64,000 bases of DNA from Methyloversatilis universalis FAM5. GTDB taxonomy: Bacteria > Pseudomonadota > Gammaproteobacteria > Burkholderiales > Rhodocyclaceae. Each line of letters begins with the position of its first letter. The stretch's first letter is position 1. The notes beneath the pieces were generated by a model that saw nothing but the letters and a program-made list of their open reading frames with translations, was not told the origin of the DNA and did not search any database. The translations under genes and the position numbers were made by a program. Positions 37,655 through 49,538 of the stretch are shown in pieces. The stretch spans positions 62,001-126,000 of the forward strand of contig NZ_AFHG01000028.1 in assembly GCF_000214035.2 (NCBI RefSeq). Direction: 5' to 3'.

Positions 37655-38350
37655 GTGTGCATCGACCGGCTGGCCGCGACCGTGGGCCGGCCGCTGAACC
37701 CTGCCGGCATCCCGCTCACCTTCACCGCCGATGCGCCGGGCGAGCCCGGCGGCTACGAGGCGCGCATCGCCGCCTTCGGGCGGGTGCCCACCCGCGACGC
37801 CTGCTGGCACGACCTGTTCAACGCGCTGGTATGGCTGCGCTACCCGCGCATCAAGGCAGCGATGAATGCCCGCCACTGCGCCGAGATCGCGCTGCGCCCG
37901 GCCGGCGAGCGCGGCCCGGTGCGCGACGCGCTGACCCAGTTCGATGAGGACGGTCTGGTGCTGGTGAGCGACGATGCGGCGCTGATCGATGCTTTGCGTG
38001 GCCACCGCTGGCGGGAAGCCATGCATCAGCGTCGCGCCGCGCTCGAACGGGCCCGGCTGCACGTGATCGGGCATGCGCTGATGGACAAGGCGCGTGCGCC
38101 GCACGTCGGTCTGTGCGCCAAGGTGCTCCATCTGCACGTGGACGAGCTGCCGGGCGGCGCCGCCGATGTGCTCGCCAATGTCGCGGCCTTCGACCGCTGG
38201 CTGGCGTCCCGCATCGAAGCCGGACAGTGGCCAGCCACACCGCGCGATCTGAAGCCGCTGCCGGTGCTGGGCCTGCCCGGCATGACGCCGGACAATCTCG
38301 ATCCCGCCTATTTCGACGATACCCGGCAGTTCCGCCCGGCGCGCGCCTGA
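37655..38350 (+). CDS. DUF3025 family protein
   Basis: The product is 231 aa from the GTG at 37655. The core RDACWHDLFNALVWLRYPRI followed by KAAMNARH is typical of DUF3025, a proteobacterial family without known activity. Coding-like sequence in the same frame extends upstream to about 37556 (LTPSLADLVGTSPLHEG), overlapping the lipoprotein stop. No ATG, GTG or TTG is found there, so the true start may be a CTG near 37556. It converges with the aminotransferase gene, 10 bp apart. Confidence 0.8.
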   Translation: MCIDRLAATVGRPLNPAGIPLTFTADAPGEPGGYEARIAAFGRVPTRDACWHDLFNALVWLRYPRIKAAMNARHCAEIALRPAGERGPVRDALTQFDEDGLVLVSDDAALIDALRGHRWREAMHQRRAALERARLHVIGHALMDKARAPHVGLCAKVLHLHVDELPGGAADVLANVAAFDRWLASRIEAGQWPATPRDLKPLPVLGLPGMTPDNLDPAYFDDTRQFRPARA

Positions 38351-38360
38351 GCGCCCGGTT

Positions 38361-39569
38361 TCAGCCGTGCAGGCCGGCGACGAAGCGGCCCAGCCGCGCC
38401 AGCCCTTCATCCAGATCCTCGACTGAGGCGGCGCAGGACAGGCGGACATAGCGCTCCGGCTCCAGCACGCTGAAGTCGCGGCCGGGGGTGAGGGCGACCT
38501 GAACCTGCTGCAGCGCCTGCTGGCAGAAGTCCCATGCGGACAGGCCGGTCTCGCTCACGTCGAACCAGGCGTAGAAGGCGCCGTCCGGCGCGACCGCCGG
38601 CGGCAGGCCGATGTCGGTCAGGCCGCGGGTGACCCACGCCCGGCGCTGCGCGAAGCCGGCGCGGCGCTGTTCGCACACCGCCAGCGATTCCGGCGTGAAA
38701 CAGGCCAGCGCGGCAATCTGGGCAGTGGTCGGCGGACAGATGTAGTAGTTCTGCGCCAGCCGCTCGACCGCCGGCACCAGCGCCTCCGGCAGCACGGACC
38801 AGCCCAGCCGCCAGCCGGTCATGCCGAAATACTTCGAGAAGCTGTTGATCACGCAGACCTCGGCATTGCGCGCCAGCGCGGTCTGCGGCGCGCGGCCCTG
38901 CGCGTCGTCCTGCTGCAGGTTGAGGTAGATCTCGTCGGCGATGCACCAGGCGCCGCGGGCGCGGGTGAGCGCGCAGATCGCGTCCAGTTCCGCCGGCGCG
39001 ATCGAGGTACCGGTCGGGTTGGACGGCGTGGCCAGCATGACGCCGCGGGTGCGTGGGCTCCAGTGCGCGGCCACCGCGGCGGCGTCGAGCTGGAAGCGGC
39101 TGGCCGCGTCGGTGGGTACCAGCCGGATGTCGGCGCCGAAGCTGGTCAGGAACTGGCGGTTGCAGGGGTAGGAGGGGTCGCCCACGATGACTTCGTCACC
39201 CGGATCGACCAGCGCTGCGGTGAGCAGCAGCAGCGCGGCCGAGGCGCCCGCAGTCACCACCACCCGGCCCGGATCGAGCTCGACGCCGTGCATCTGCCGG
39301 TAGAAGCCGGCGATGGCGCCGCGCAGGGCGGGCAGGCCGAGCGCGTCGGTGTAGGGCAGCGCCTGGCCGTCCAGCTGCGCGCGCAGCGCGGCCAGCGCCG
39401 CCGGCGGCGCACCTTCGTCCGGTTCGCCGATATTGAGCCGGATCACCCGCTGACCCTGCGCGTCGAGCGCGGCCGCCTGCTTGCCGATTTCCATCGCGAA
39501 AAAGGGCGCGACGTCGCGGGCGCGCCGGGACACCGCAAAGGAGAGGGGCGCAGGCTGGCCGGTACTCAT
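38361..39569 (-). CDS. class I/II pyridoxal-phosphate aminotransferase
   Basis: The product is 402 aa. Fold-type I markers are VIRLNIGEPDEGAPP, VTAGASAALLLLTAAL, LATPSNPTGT, WCIADEIYLNLQQDD and NSFSKYFGMTGWRLGW with the PLP lysine at about residue 246. The subgroup resembles broad aspartate/aromatic-type aminotransferases; the amino donor is not decided. The ATG before STGQPAPLSFAVS is chosen. It lies downstream of secA but is separated from it by a terminator. Confidence 0.9.
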   Translation of the reverse strand: MSTGQPAPLSFAVSRRARDVAPFFAMEIGKQAAALDAQGQRVIRLNIGEPDEGAPPAALAALRAQLDGQALPYTDALGLPALRGAIAGFYRQMHGVELDPGRVVVTAGASAALLLLTAALVDPGDEVIVGDPSYPCNRQFLTSFGADIRLVPTDAASRFQLDAAAVAAHWSPRTRGVMLATPSNPTGTSIAPAELDAICALTRARGAWCIADEIYLNLQQDDAQGRAPQTALARNAEVCVINSFSKYFGMTGWRLGWSVLPEALVPAVERLAQNYYICPPTTAQIAALACFTPESLAVCEQRRAGFAQRRAWVTRGLTDIGLPPAVAPDGAFYAWFDVSETGLSAWDFCQQALQQVQVALTPGRDFSVLEPERYVRLSCAASVEDLDEGLARLGRFVAGLHG

Positions 39570-39602
39570 GTCGGAAGGCTCCTGTGGCCGTACGGGCGGC
39601 GG

Positions 39603-39631
39603 AAACAACAAGGGCGGCCCTGAGGCCGCCC
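39603..39631 (-). terminator. rho-independent terminator of secA
   Basis: Minus strand: perfect 8-bp stem (GGGCGGCC / GGCCGCCC, arms 39612-39619 and 39624-39631) with a 4-nt loop, followed by TTGTTGTTT. It begins 17 bp after the secA stop. Confidence 0.75.
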
Positions 39632-39648
39632 CGAAGTGCAGGACTGCC

Positions 39649-42378
<2,730 letters not shown>

Positions 42379-42571
42379 CGAAGACAGAGGCCTGTGGCGG
42401 GCGAACCGATGGCGGAAAAGTCGCGGATTCTAGCATGCGGGCCGGAGCGGCCCGGTCCGGTGACCAGCTTGCGCCGGCGGTGTTGCGTGACGAAGTCGCC
42501 GGCTGCAGGAAAGGACTGGAGGCGGCGGCCCGGGTTCCCGGCCGGGCGGCCTGCGGACGGCACCCGCCCCG

Positions 42572-43537
42572 TCAGGGCTGACGGCTGGCGGTTTCGGTGC
42601 GGGCGCCCGGCGGCAGCGCCTTGCGGGCCAGTTCGAGGAAGCGGTTTGGGTTCTGGGCGACGTCCTTGACCCGCACTTCGAAATGCAGGTGTGGGCCGGT
42701 CGACCGGCCGGTGCTGCCCACTTCGGCAATCTTCTGGCCGCGGCGTACCACCATGCCCGGCTTCACGTGCAGCTTGCTGGCGTGCGCGTAGCGGGTGGTC
42801 AGTTCGCGGCCGTGGTCGATCTCGACCACATTGCCGTACTGGGGGTGGAAACTGGCATCGATCACCACGCCCGCGGCGGCGGCGATGATGGGGGTGCCGA
42901 CGTCAGCGACGAAATCCACGCCTTCATGCATTGCGCGTGAACCGTTGAAGGGGTCGATGCGCCAGCCGAAGCCGGATGCGTTCCAGGTGCCGCCGGTGAC
43001 CGGCAGCGTGGACGGCACCAGCGACAGCGTGGCCTGGTCCAGCAGCAGTTCCGACTCGATCACGCCCAGATAGTCGTCCTGCTGGGCCAGCAGGTCAGAG
43101 AAGTGTTTCATCTGCGCTTCCAGCTCGGTGGCCGAAAGCGTTTCCGGCGTGATCAGCGGGCCGCCGCGTCCGGGCAGCGGGCGGTCTGTGACCGGTTCGG
43201 GTGGCTTCACGCCGGCCAGCTTGGCCAGCCGGCTGCCCAGGGTGTCCAGCTGTATCAGCTGCGCCTGCATCTGGCCCAGCTTGATCGCCATCGTGTTCAG
43301 GTTTTCACGGACGAACTGTTCGCTGCGCTCGGTTTCCTGCACCCGGGCGGCGGTGATCATTTCGTCGATCACCGGCAGACGCAGGCTGCTGGCGTGCTTC
43401 AGCGTGATGAAGGAAAAGGCCGATGCGAGCAGCAGGACCAGCGTTGTGAAGGCAAACAGTGCGCCGAACAGGTGCCAGGGCCGTATCGTGATGGCCTTGG
43501 CCGTTGTCAGGCGGTCGGAAACCAGAATAATCTGCAC
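42572..43537 (-). CDS. M23-family peptidase with coiled coil (peptidoglycan hydrolase or regulator)
   Basis: The product is 321 aa from a GTG at 43537 (GGGAG 5 bases ahead), giving the N-terminus MQIILVSDRLTTAKAI. A TTG four codons upstream is possible. One membrane segment (about 22-45) precedes a coiled-coil stretch and a C-terminal LytM/M23 domain with metal motifs MHEGVDFVAD and TGPHLHFEVRV and the YGNVVEIDHG strand. Zinc ligands (H...D, HLH) are all present, so it may be an active endopeptidase in the periplasm. It stands 22 bp from the divergent DciA-like gene. Confidence 0.9.
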   Translation of the reverse strand: MQIILVSDRLTTAKAITIRPWHLFGALFAFTTLVLLLASAFSFITLKHASSLRLPVIDEMITAARVQETERSEQFVRENLNTMAIKLGQMQAQLIQLDTLGSRLAKLAGVKPPEPVTDRPLPGRGGPLITPETLSATELEAQMKHFSDLLAQQDDYLGVIESELLLDQATLSLVPSTLPVTGGTWNASGFGWRIDPFNGSRAMHEGVDFVADVGTPIIAAAAGVVIDASFHPQYGNVVEIDHGRELTTRYAHASKLHVKPGMVVRRGQKIAEVGSTGRSTGPHLHFEVRVKDVAQNPNRFLELARKALPPGARTETASRQP

Positions 43538-43559
43538 ATCCGCTCCCAAGAATCTTCTT

Positions 43560-43997
43560 ATGTCCGCACGCCCGCTGCACCATCATCTCGACGCGCAGGA
43601 CGCACTGGCTACCCTGTCTGCACATGTGAGGCTGATTGCCCGCGTGCAGAGGGCGTATGAAAAATTTCTGCCGCCCGAGCTGACGAAAGTCAGTCGAGTG
43701 ATCAATGTGAAGCAGGGTGTTGTGGTGGTCAGCGCCTCGTCGGGCGCTGTTGCTCACCGGCTGAAGCAGTTGCTGCCCAGCGCCCGGATCGCGCTGCAGG
43801 AAAGTGCGGGGGAGGTTACCGAAGTCAGGGTGAAGGTGCAAGCGTTTGATCCGCCACGGGTTCCTGCGCCGGTGGTGGCCAGACCGGTGAGCGAGCAGGC
43901 CCGTCGCGGTCTGCAGGCGGGGCTGTCATCCCTGCAGGCGGACAGCGCGCTCAGGCAGGCGATCGAACATCTGATCGAGCGCGCGAAGAAGGTGTGA
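43560..43997 (+). CDS. DUF721/DciA-like protein
   Basis: The product is 145 aa. The first 95 residues have the DUF721 look (LARVQRAYEKFLPPELTKVS-like core: ARVQRAYEKFLPPEL, VVVVSASSGAVAHRLKQLLP, EVTEVRVKVQAF), the domain of DciA, which loads the replicative helicase DnaB in bacteria lacking DnaC. The C-terminal 50 residues are Ala/Arg-rich. Position beside secA and the dcw cluster matches many DUF721 genes. Assignment to DciA is by family and synteny. Confidence 0.78.
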   Translation: MSARPLHHHLDAQDALATLSAHVRLIARVQRAYEKFLPPELTKVSRVINVKQGVVVVSASSGAVAHRLKQLLPSARIALQESAGEVTEVRVKVQAFDPPRVPAPVVARPVSEQARRGLQAGLSSLQADSALRQAIEHLIERAKKV

Positions 43998-44024
43998 GCG
44001 GCGCGAGGCGGGTGCGCGGACGCG

Positions 44025-44207
44025 CTAGAGGACGATGACGCGTTCGAGCGCCAGCAGGGCGAAGAAGCCGAGCACCGCGATCACCGCGTAGCGGATCAGC
44101 CGCCAGGCGAACGCCAGATAGCGGCGGTCACCGGTCAGCACGAAGGCGAGGAAGCAGGCGCCGACCGCGATGATCAGCAGTACCCCGATCAGCCGGACGA
44201 TTAGCAC
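44025..44207 (-). CDS. small two-helix membrane protein
   Basis: The product is 60 aa: two membrane helices (LIVRLIGVLLIIAVGACFLA; YAVIAVLGFFALLALERVIV) joined by a short charged loop (TGDRRYLAFAWRL). No family is recognised. It starts 9 bp after the lpxC stop and probably rides on the lpxC transcript. Confidence 0.7.
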   Translation of the reverse strand: MLIVRLIGVLLIIAVGACFLAFVLTGDRRYLAFAWRLIRYAVIAVLGFFALLALERVIVL

Positions 44208-44216
44208 GCGCGGTGC

Positions 44217-45161
44217 TCAGGCGAACGCAGGTGCAGACCCGCTGTCGTCGATCAGCGGCTGGTACTGGTGCGATACCGCCGATGGCGTCGCGGCCGGTTG
44301 ATCGAAACTGGCCCACTCCCACGCACCCTGTTCGGCCAGCAGTGCGTGCAGCAGCGCATTGTTCAGCGCGTGGCCCGACTTGTGCGCGGTGAAGGCCGCC
44401 AGCAGCGGGTGGCCGAGGATGTAGAGGTCGCCGATGGCATCCAGCACCTTGTGCTTCACGAATTCATCCGCGTAGCGCAGGCCGTCGCTGTTGAGCACGC
44501 GGTACTCGTCCATCACGATGGCGTTGTCCAGGCTGCCGCCCTGGGCCAGCCCGTTCTGGCGCAGGTACTCGACCTCGTGCATGAACCCGAAGGTGCGTGC
44601 GCGCGCCACGTCGTCGATATAGGACTGGTGCGCGAAATCCACCTTCACCCGGGTGCCGGTGCGTTCGATCGCCGGGTGGCGGAACTCGATCGAGAACTCG
44701 AGGCTGAACCCTTCGTACGGGTCGAGCCGCGCCCACTTGTCGCCGTCCTTCACCTCGACCGTCTTCAGCACGCGCACGAATTTCTTGGCGGCCTGCTGTT
44801 CGACGATGCCGGCCTGCTGGATCAGATAGACGAAGGTCGACGCCGAGCCGTCCATGATGGGCAGCTCGGGGGCGTCGACATCGACGAACACGTTATCCAC
44901 GCCCAGGCCTGCCAGTGCCGACATCAGATGCTCGACCGTGGAAATGGTGGCGCCTTCTCGGCCAATGCAGGAGGCGAGGCGGGTGTCACCGACCGCATGG
45001 GCATCCGCGCGCAGTTCGACCGGCGGCGTCAGGTCCACGCGACGGAACACGATGCCGGTATCGACCGGCGCGGGGCGCAGTTCGAGATTGACCTTGAGGC
45101 CGGAATGAAGACCGACGCCGGTGGCGCGGACGATGGAGCGGAGGGTGCGTTGCCGGATCAT
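44217..45161 (-). CDS. lpxC: UDP-3-O-acyl-N-acetylglucosamine deacetylase LpxC
   Basis: The product is 314 aa. It begins [20 protein letters not shown] as in the family. Zinc/catalytic elements are present: [32 protein letters not shown] and [16 protein letters not shown]. It is the committed step of lipid A synthesis. It lies at the usual position downstream of ftsZ, with a 12-bp-arm inverted repeat between the two. Confidence 0.97.
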   Translation of the reverse strand: MIRQRTLRSIVRATGVGLHSGLKVNLELRPAPVDTGIVFRRVDLTPPVELRADAHAVGDTRLASCIGREGATISTVEHLMSALAGLGVDNVFVDVDAPELPIMDGSASTFVYLIQQAGIVEQQAAKKFVRVLKTVEVKDGDKWARLDPYEGFSLEFSIEFRHPAIERTGTRVKVDFAHQSYIDDVARARTFGFMHEVEYLRQNGLAQGGSLDNAIVMDEYRVLNSDGLRYADEFVKHKVLDAIGDLYILGHPLLAAFTAHKSGHALNNALLHALLAEQGAWEWASFDQPAATPSAVSHQYQPLIDDSGSAPAFA

Positions 45162-45233
45162 GGCTGGAACGACGGCTGAAAGCGGATATTCACGATTATC
45201 TCACCTTCGCGTCATGCCCGTGTAACAGGGCGT

Positions 45234-45266
45234 ATCCGTCCGGTCGGGCGGGGTGACCGGACGGAT
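45234..45266. terminator. inverted repeat between ftsZ and lpxC
   Basis: Perfect 12-bp arms (ATCCGTCCGGTC and its complement, 45234-45245 and 45255-45266) with a 9-nt loop, 14 bp after the ftsZ stop. No T-run follows on the minus strand, so it may attenuate or protect the ftsZ mRNA end rather than fully terminate. Confidence 0.5.
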
Positions 45267-45280
45267 GCTGCAGAGCGTGC

Positions 45281-46444
45281 TCAGTCTGCCTGCTTGCGCA
45301 GGAAGGCCGGGATGTCCAGCGTTTCGACGCCATTGGCGCGCATGGCTTCGACCGCGGAGGAGGCGGTACGGCCACCGCGGCCGCGCATGACCGCCGGGAT
45401 GTCCAGATGCGAGTAGTCGGTACCGGTGGCGGCCGCCGGCATCGCGACGTCGTCGGTGCCGGTACGGATGATGGTCATCGGCGGCTTGCTGCTCATCGCG
45501 CGCGGTGCGCCGAGGCCGGTGGCGACCACGGTGACGCGCAGACGGTCTTCCATCGAATCGTCGAACACGGTGCCGAAGATGACGTGGGCGCCTTCGGCGG
45601 CGAAGGCGCGCACGGTTTCCATCGCGTCCTTCACTTCCTTCATCTTCAGCGAGCGGCTGGCGGTGATATTCACCAGCACGCCACGCGCGCCGGACAGTTC
45701 CACGCCTTCGAGCAGCGGGCTGGCGACGGCCTGTTCAGCGGCGATGCGGGCGCGGTCCATGCCGGCGGCTTCGGCCGAACCCATCATGGCACGGCCCATT
45801 TCACCCATCACGGTGCGCACGTCCTGGAAGTCGACGTTCACCAGACCCGGGATGTTGATGATTTCGGCAATGCCGCCCACCGCGTTGCGCAGCACGTTGT
45901 CTGCGGCCTTGAAACCGTCTTCCAGGCTGGCGTCCTCGCCCAGCACTTCCATCAGTTTCTCGTTCAGCACGACAATCAGGGAATCGACGTGGCGGGCGAG
46001 TTCCTCGATGCCGGCTTCGGCGGCGCGCATGCGGTTTTCGTAGTCGAAGGGCTTGGTCACCACGGCCACGGTCAGGATGCCCATTTCCTTGGCCACTTCG
46101 GCGACGATGGGGGCTGCACCGGTGCCGGTGCCGCCGCCCATGCCGGCGGTGATGAACACCATTTCCGCGCCGCGCATCTGGTCGGCCAGGTGTTCGCGGT
46201 ATTCCTCGGCGGCGGTGCGACCCACTTCCGGCTTGGCGCCAGCGCCACGGCCGTTCTTGCCGAGCTGGATCTTGACCGGAGCGAGATTGCGGTTCAGCGC
46301 CATGCCGTCGGTGTTGGCGGCGATGAATTCGACGCCGTTCACACCTTCACGGATCATGTGATCGACCGCATTGCCACCGGCCCCGCCGACGCCGATCACC
46401 TTGATCACTGCGCCCACCGGCTCCTTGTCGAGAATCTCGAACAT
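45281..46444 (-). CDS. ftsZ: cell division GTPase FtsZ
   Basis: The product is 387 aa. The tubulin signature GGGTGTG is at residues 103-109, with NTDGMALNRNLAP and the C-terminal peptide ETLDIPAFLRKQAD that binds FtsA and ZipA. It forms the cytokinetic ring. A strong AGGAGG ribosome site lies 8 bases before the ATG, and a candidate own promoter with paired palindromes lies in the 151-bp gap after ftsA. Confidence 0.99.
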   Translation of the reverse strand: MFEILDKEPVGAVIKVIGVGGAGGNAVDHMIREGVNGVEFIAANTDGMALNRNLAPVKIQLGKNGRGAGAKPEVGRTAAEEYREHLADQMRGAEMVFITAGMGGGTGTGAAPIVAEVAKEMGILTVAVVTKPFDYENRMRAAEAGIEELARHVDSLIVVLNEKLMEVLGEDASLEDGFKAADNVLRNAVGGIAEIINIPGLVNVDFQDVRTVMGEMGRAMMGSAEAAGMDRARIAAEQAVASPLLEGVELSGARGVLVNITASRSLKMKEVKDAMETVRAFAAEGAHVIFGTVFDDSMEDRLRVTVVATGLGAPRAMSSKPPMTIIRTGTDDVAMPAAATGTDYSHLDIPAVMRGRGGRTASSAVEAMRANGVETLDIPAFLRKQAD

Positions 46445-46514
46445 TACCCGCCCTCCTGTTTTCCACGAACGCCTCGGGGCCCGAGAGCCCCTGCGGCTAC
46501 AAAACGCGCGCCAC

Positions 46515-46558
46515 CACTAGATTTAGTGATCGCGCGCAAGTATACGACTAAACTTAGT
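46515..46558 (-). promoter_or_regulatory. candidate ftsZ promoter with two palindromic sites
   Basis: The minus strand has TATACT (46544-46539) as a -10, with no convincing -35. Two related palindromes flank it: CACTA-GATT-TAGTG (46515-46528) and ACTAA-AC-TTAGT (46547-46558). Their centres are 31 bp apart, about three helix turns. This would suit one dimeric regulator binding both sites on the same DNA face. Confidence 0.45.
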
Positions 46559-46595
46559 GCAACGCATGCCGTTGATGCTGTTTGCGTCCTGAAAA

Positions 46596-47825
46596 TCAGA
46601 AATTTCTTTCGAACCACGACCTCATGTTGGCGAGCACCTGACGGACGTTGCGGGTTTCGCGTGCCACCTGGCCCCGGCGACGTTGCGCGGCGCCTTCCAT
46701 GATCAGGCCGATGGAGGTCGCGTAACGCGGGTGACGCACCACATCCGAGAGGTTTCCGCTGTAGTCGGGCAGGCCTACGCGCGAGGGCAGGTGGAACACG
46801 TCTTCCGCCAGATCCGCCATGCCGCGCATGATGGCGCTGCCACCGGTCAGCACCACGCCGGACGACAGCAGTTCCTCGTAGCCGCTGCGGCGCAGTTCGG
46901 CCTGCACCAGCTCGAACAGTTCGGACACGCGCGGCTCGATCACGTCGGCCAGCGCCTGGCGTGACATGCGGCGCGGGCCGCGATCGCCGATGCCGGGCAC
47001 TTCGATCATGTCCTCGGCGTCGGCCAGCGCGGACATCGCCACGCCGTAGCGCAGCTTGATGTCTTCCGCCTCGGCGGTCGGCGTGCGCAGCGCCATCGCG
47101 ATGTCGTTGGTGATCTGGTCGCCGGCGATCGGGATGACCGCGGTGTGACGGATCGCGCCCTGGGTGAAGATGGCGATGTCGGTGGTGCCGCCGCCGATGT
47201 CGATCAGGCAGACGCCCAGATCCTTCTCGTCCTCGGACAGCGTTGCCTGGCTGGATGCCAGCGGCTGCAGCACGAGGTCGACCACTTCAAGCCCGCAGCG
47301 GCGCACGCACTTGATGATGTTCTGTGCTGCCGACACCGCACCGGTCACGATGTGCACGCGCACTTCGAGCCGCTTGCCGCTCATGCCTATCGGTTCGCGC
47401 ACGCCGTCCTGGCCGTCGATGATGAATTCCTGGGTCAGCGTATGCAGGATTTCCTGATCGGCCGGGATGGGCATGGCACGCGCGGTTTCGACCACGCGTT
47501 CGAGGTCGAGCCGGGTGACCTCCTTGTCTTTGATCGCGACGACGCCATTCGAGTTGAAGCTGCGGATGTGGCTGCCGGCGATGCCGGTGAACACTTCGTG
47601 CACCTTGCAGTTGGCCATCAGCTCGACTTCCTGGATCACGCGCGAGATCGAATCCACGGTGGCGTCGATATTGACCACCACGCCCTTCTTCAGACCCTGC
47701 GACTCCTGCGCCGCGAGGCCGAGGATGTCGAGCCGGCCCTCCGGCGTGAGCTGGGCGACGACCGCGGAAATCTTTGACGTGCCGATGTCGAGGCCGACGA
47801 TGAGGTCCTTGCTGTCTCTGGTCAT
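46596..47825 (-). CDS. ftsA: cell division protein FtsA
   Basis: The product is 409 aa. Actin-like ATPase motifs are present: LIVGLDIGTSKISAVVAQ (phosphate 1), LIDIGGGTTDIAIF (phosphate 2) and VVLTGGSAIMRGM (adenosine). The C-terminal amphipathic RSWFERNF helix anchors it to the membrane. It tethers FtsZ. The ATG overlaps the ftsQ stop (ATGA). Confidence 0.98.
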   Translation of the reverse strand: MTRDSKDLIVGLDIGTSKISAVVAQLTPEGRLDILGLAAQESQGLKKGVVVNIDATVDSISRVIQEVELMANCKVHEVFTGIAGSHIRSFNSNGVVAIKDKEVTRLDLERVVETARAMPIPADQEILHTLTQEFIIDGQDGVREPIGMSGKRLEVRVHIVTGAVSAAQNIIKCVRRCGLEVVDLVLQPLASSQATLSEDEKDLGVCLIDIGGGTTDIAIFTQGAIRHTAVIPIAGDQITNDIAMALRTPTAEAEDIKLRYGVAMSALADAEDMIEVPGIGDRGPRRMSRQALADVIEPRVSELFELVQAELRRSGYEELLSSGVVLTGGSAIMRGMADLAEDVFHLPSRVGLPDYSGNLSDVVRHPRYATSIGLIMEGAAQRRRGQVARETRNVRQVLANMRSWFERNF

Positions 47826-48619
47826 GGTTTGTCCTGGTGTTCAGTGCTGCTCATGCGTATTGCGTAGCCGTTGGGGTAGCGGAGGTCGGCGTAGATCAGC
47901 TTCTGCACGCCGCGCCGCATCACTTCCGGCTGGGTATTCACGTAGCGGGCGAGACGCCCGGTGATTGGCTGCTTGTCGTCCTCGCGGCCCAGTTCGAGCC
48001 GGGTGCCGTCGTCCAGCACCAGCTGCCAGGCTTCGCGGCGCGACAGCACCATCTTCTGTATCTGGCGGCCGGTGGGTGCGAGCAGATCGCTCCATTCCAG
48101 GTGGCGCGACAGCATGGTGGCGGCGCTTTCGTCCGGCCCGACGAACAGCGGCAGTGCATTCTGGTGATCGGCCAGGAACAGTTCGCCCTGCGCATTCACC
48201 ATGCGCGCCGGCGCGTTCTCCGGCGCCCACCAGCGCGCCACCGCGACGTGCTCCTCCAGTTCGATCTCGAGCGAACCGGGCCACACCCGGCGCACCGTGG
48301 CGTGACGCACCCAGGGAAGGCCTTCGAACACGGTGCGGGCGCGTTCGATGTCGGTGGTCAGGAAACTGCCGGTCACCGCGCGGCGCGCGGCGTCCTCGAT
48401 CTGGGCACTGCTCAGGTTGGCCGGCGCGTGGGTGAGCGTGATGGCCTGCAGCGGCAGCACCGGCATCCGGGTGAACAGGATGACCAGGGCGTAGCCGATG
48501 GCACCGCTCGCCAGCAGCAGGATGGCGTCGGCGATCATGTTCAGCGCGCGCGGGCTGTCCCACAGGCCGTCTTCACGGCGCTGCGTAGCCTTGTTGCGGG
48601 CTGACGGGCGTTTAGCCAA
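47822..48619 (-). CDS. ftsQ: cell division protein FtsQ
   Basis: The product is 265 aa from a TTG start that overlaps the end of ddlB by 8 bp. One N-terminal membrane helix (about 29-48, [18 protein letters not shown]) is followed by a POTRA domain ([20 protein letters not shown]) and the beta domain ([20 protein letters not shown]). It links early and late divisome proteins. Confidence 0.94.
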   Translation of the reverse strand: MAKRPSARNKATQRREDGLWDSPRALNMIADAILLLASGAIGYALVILFTRMPVLPLQAITLTHAPANLSSAQIEDAARRAVTGSFLTTDIERARTVFEGLPWVRHATVRRVWPGSLEIELEEHVAVARWWAPENAPARMVNAQGELFLADHQNALPLFVGPDESAATMLSRHLEWSDLLAPTGRQIQKMVLSRREAWQLVLDDGTRLELGREDDKQPITGRLARYVNTQPEVMRRGVQKLIYADLRYPNGYAIRMSSTEHQDKP

Positions 48620-49538
48620 GGCGGGCCGACTCCAGGATGCGCAGGCACAGTTCGCCGAATTCGATGCCGACCGCGCGTGCGGCCATCGGCACCAGCGAGT
48701 GCGAAGTCATGCCGGGCGAGGTGTTGATTTCCAGCAGCCAGGGGCGTCCGGCGTCGTCCAGCATCAGGTCTGCGCGGCCCCAGCCACGACAGTCGATCAG
48801 GCGCGCGGCGCGCATGACCAGTTCCTGTATCTCCTGTTCGAGGTCTGCGTCCAGACCGCTCGGGCAGTGGTACTTCACATCGTCGGTGAAGTACTTGTTC
48901 TGGTAGTCGTAGTTGCCCTGGGGCGCTTCGATGCGGATCAGCGGCAGTGCCATGTCGCCGAGGAAGGGCGCGGTCAGTTCGCGGCCGGCGATGAACTGTT
49001 CGGCCAGCACAAGCGGATCGCAGCGGGCGGCCTTTTCGTAGGCGGCCGCGAGATCTTCGGCGCGGGTGACCTTGGTCGCACCGACGCTGGATCCTTCGCG
49101 GGCGGGCTTCACGAACAGCGGCAGGCCCAGATCGTTCGCCACGGCGGCGAAATCGCTGCCGGCATGCAGCAGCTTGTAGCGCGGGGTCGGCAGACCAGCG
49201 GACAGCCAGACCATCTTGGTGCGCCACTTGTCCATGCCGATGGCCGACGCCATCACGCCGCTGCCGGTGTAGGGAATGCCCATGCATTCGAGCGCACCCT
49301 GCAGCGTGCCGTCCTCGCCGCCGCGGCCGTGCAGTGCGATGAAGGCGCGGTCGTAGCCGTCGCGCTTCAGTTCCCACAGATCGCGTTCGGCCGGATCGAA
49401 GGCGTGGGCGTCGACGCCCTGTTCCTTCAGCGCGGCGAGTACCGCGCTGCCGGACATGATGGAAATTTCGCGTTCGGCGGAAGCACCGCCGAACAGCACG
49501 GCGACCTTGCCGAGTGCGGCGGTATCGTGGGTACTCAT
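48612..49538 (-). CDS. ddlB: D-alanine-D-alanine ligase
   Basis: The product is 308 aa. ATP-grasp markers are [55 protein letters not shown] and [17 protein letters not shown]. It joins two D-alanines for the peptidoglycan stem. The ATG overlaps the murC stop (ATGA). Confidence 0.97.
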   Translation of the reverse strand: MSTHDTAALGKVAVLFGGASAEREISIMSGSAVLAALKEQGVDAHAFDPAERDLWELKRDGYDRAFIALHGRGGEDGTLQGALECMGIPYTGSGVMASAIGMDKWRTKMVWLSAGLPTPRYKLLHAGSDFAAVANDLGLPLFVKPAREGSSVGATKVTRAEDLAAAYEKAARCDPLVLAEQFIAGRELTAPFLGDMALPLIRIEAPQGNYDYQNKYFTDDVKYHCPSGLDADLEQEIQELVMRAARLIDCRGWGRADLMLDDAGRPWLLEINTSPGMTSHSLVPMAARAVGIEFGELCLRILESARLG

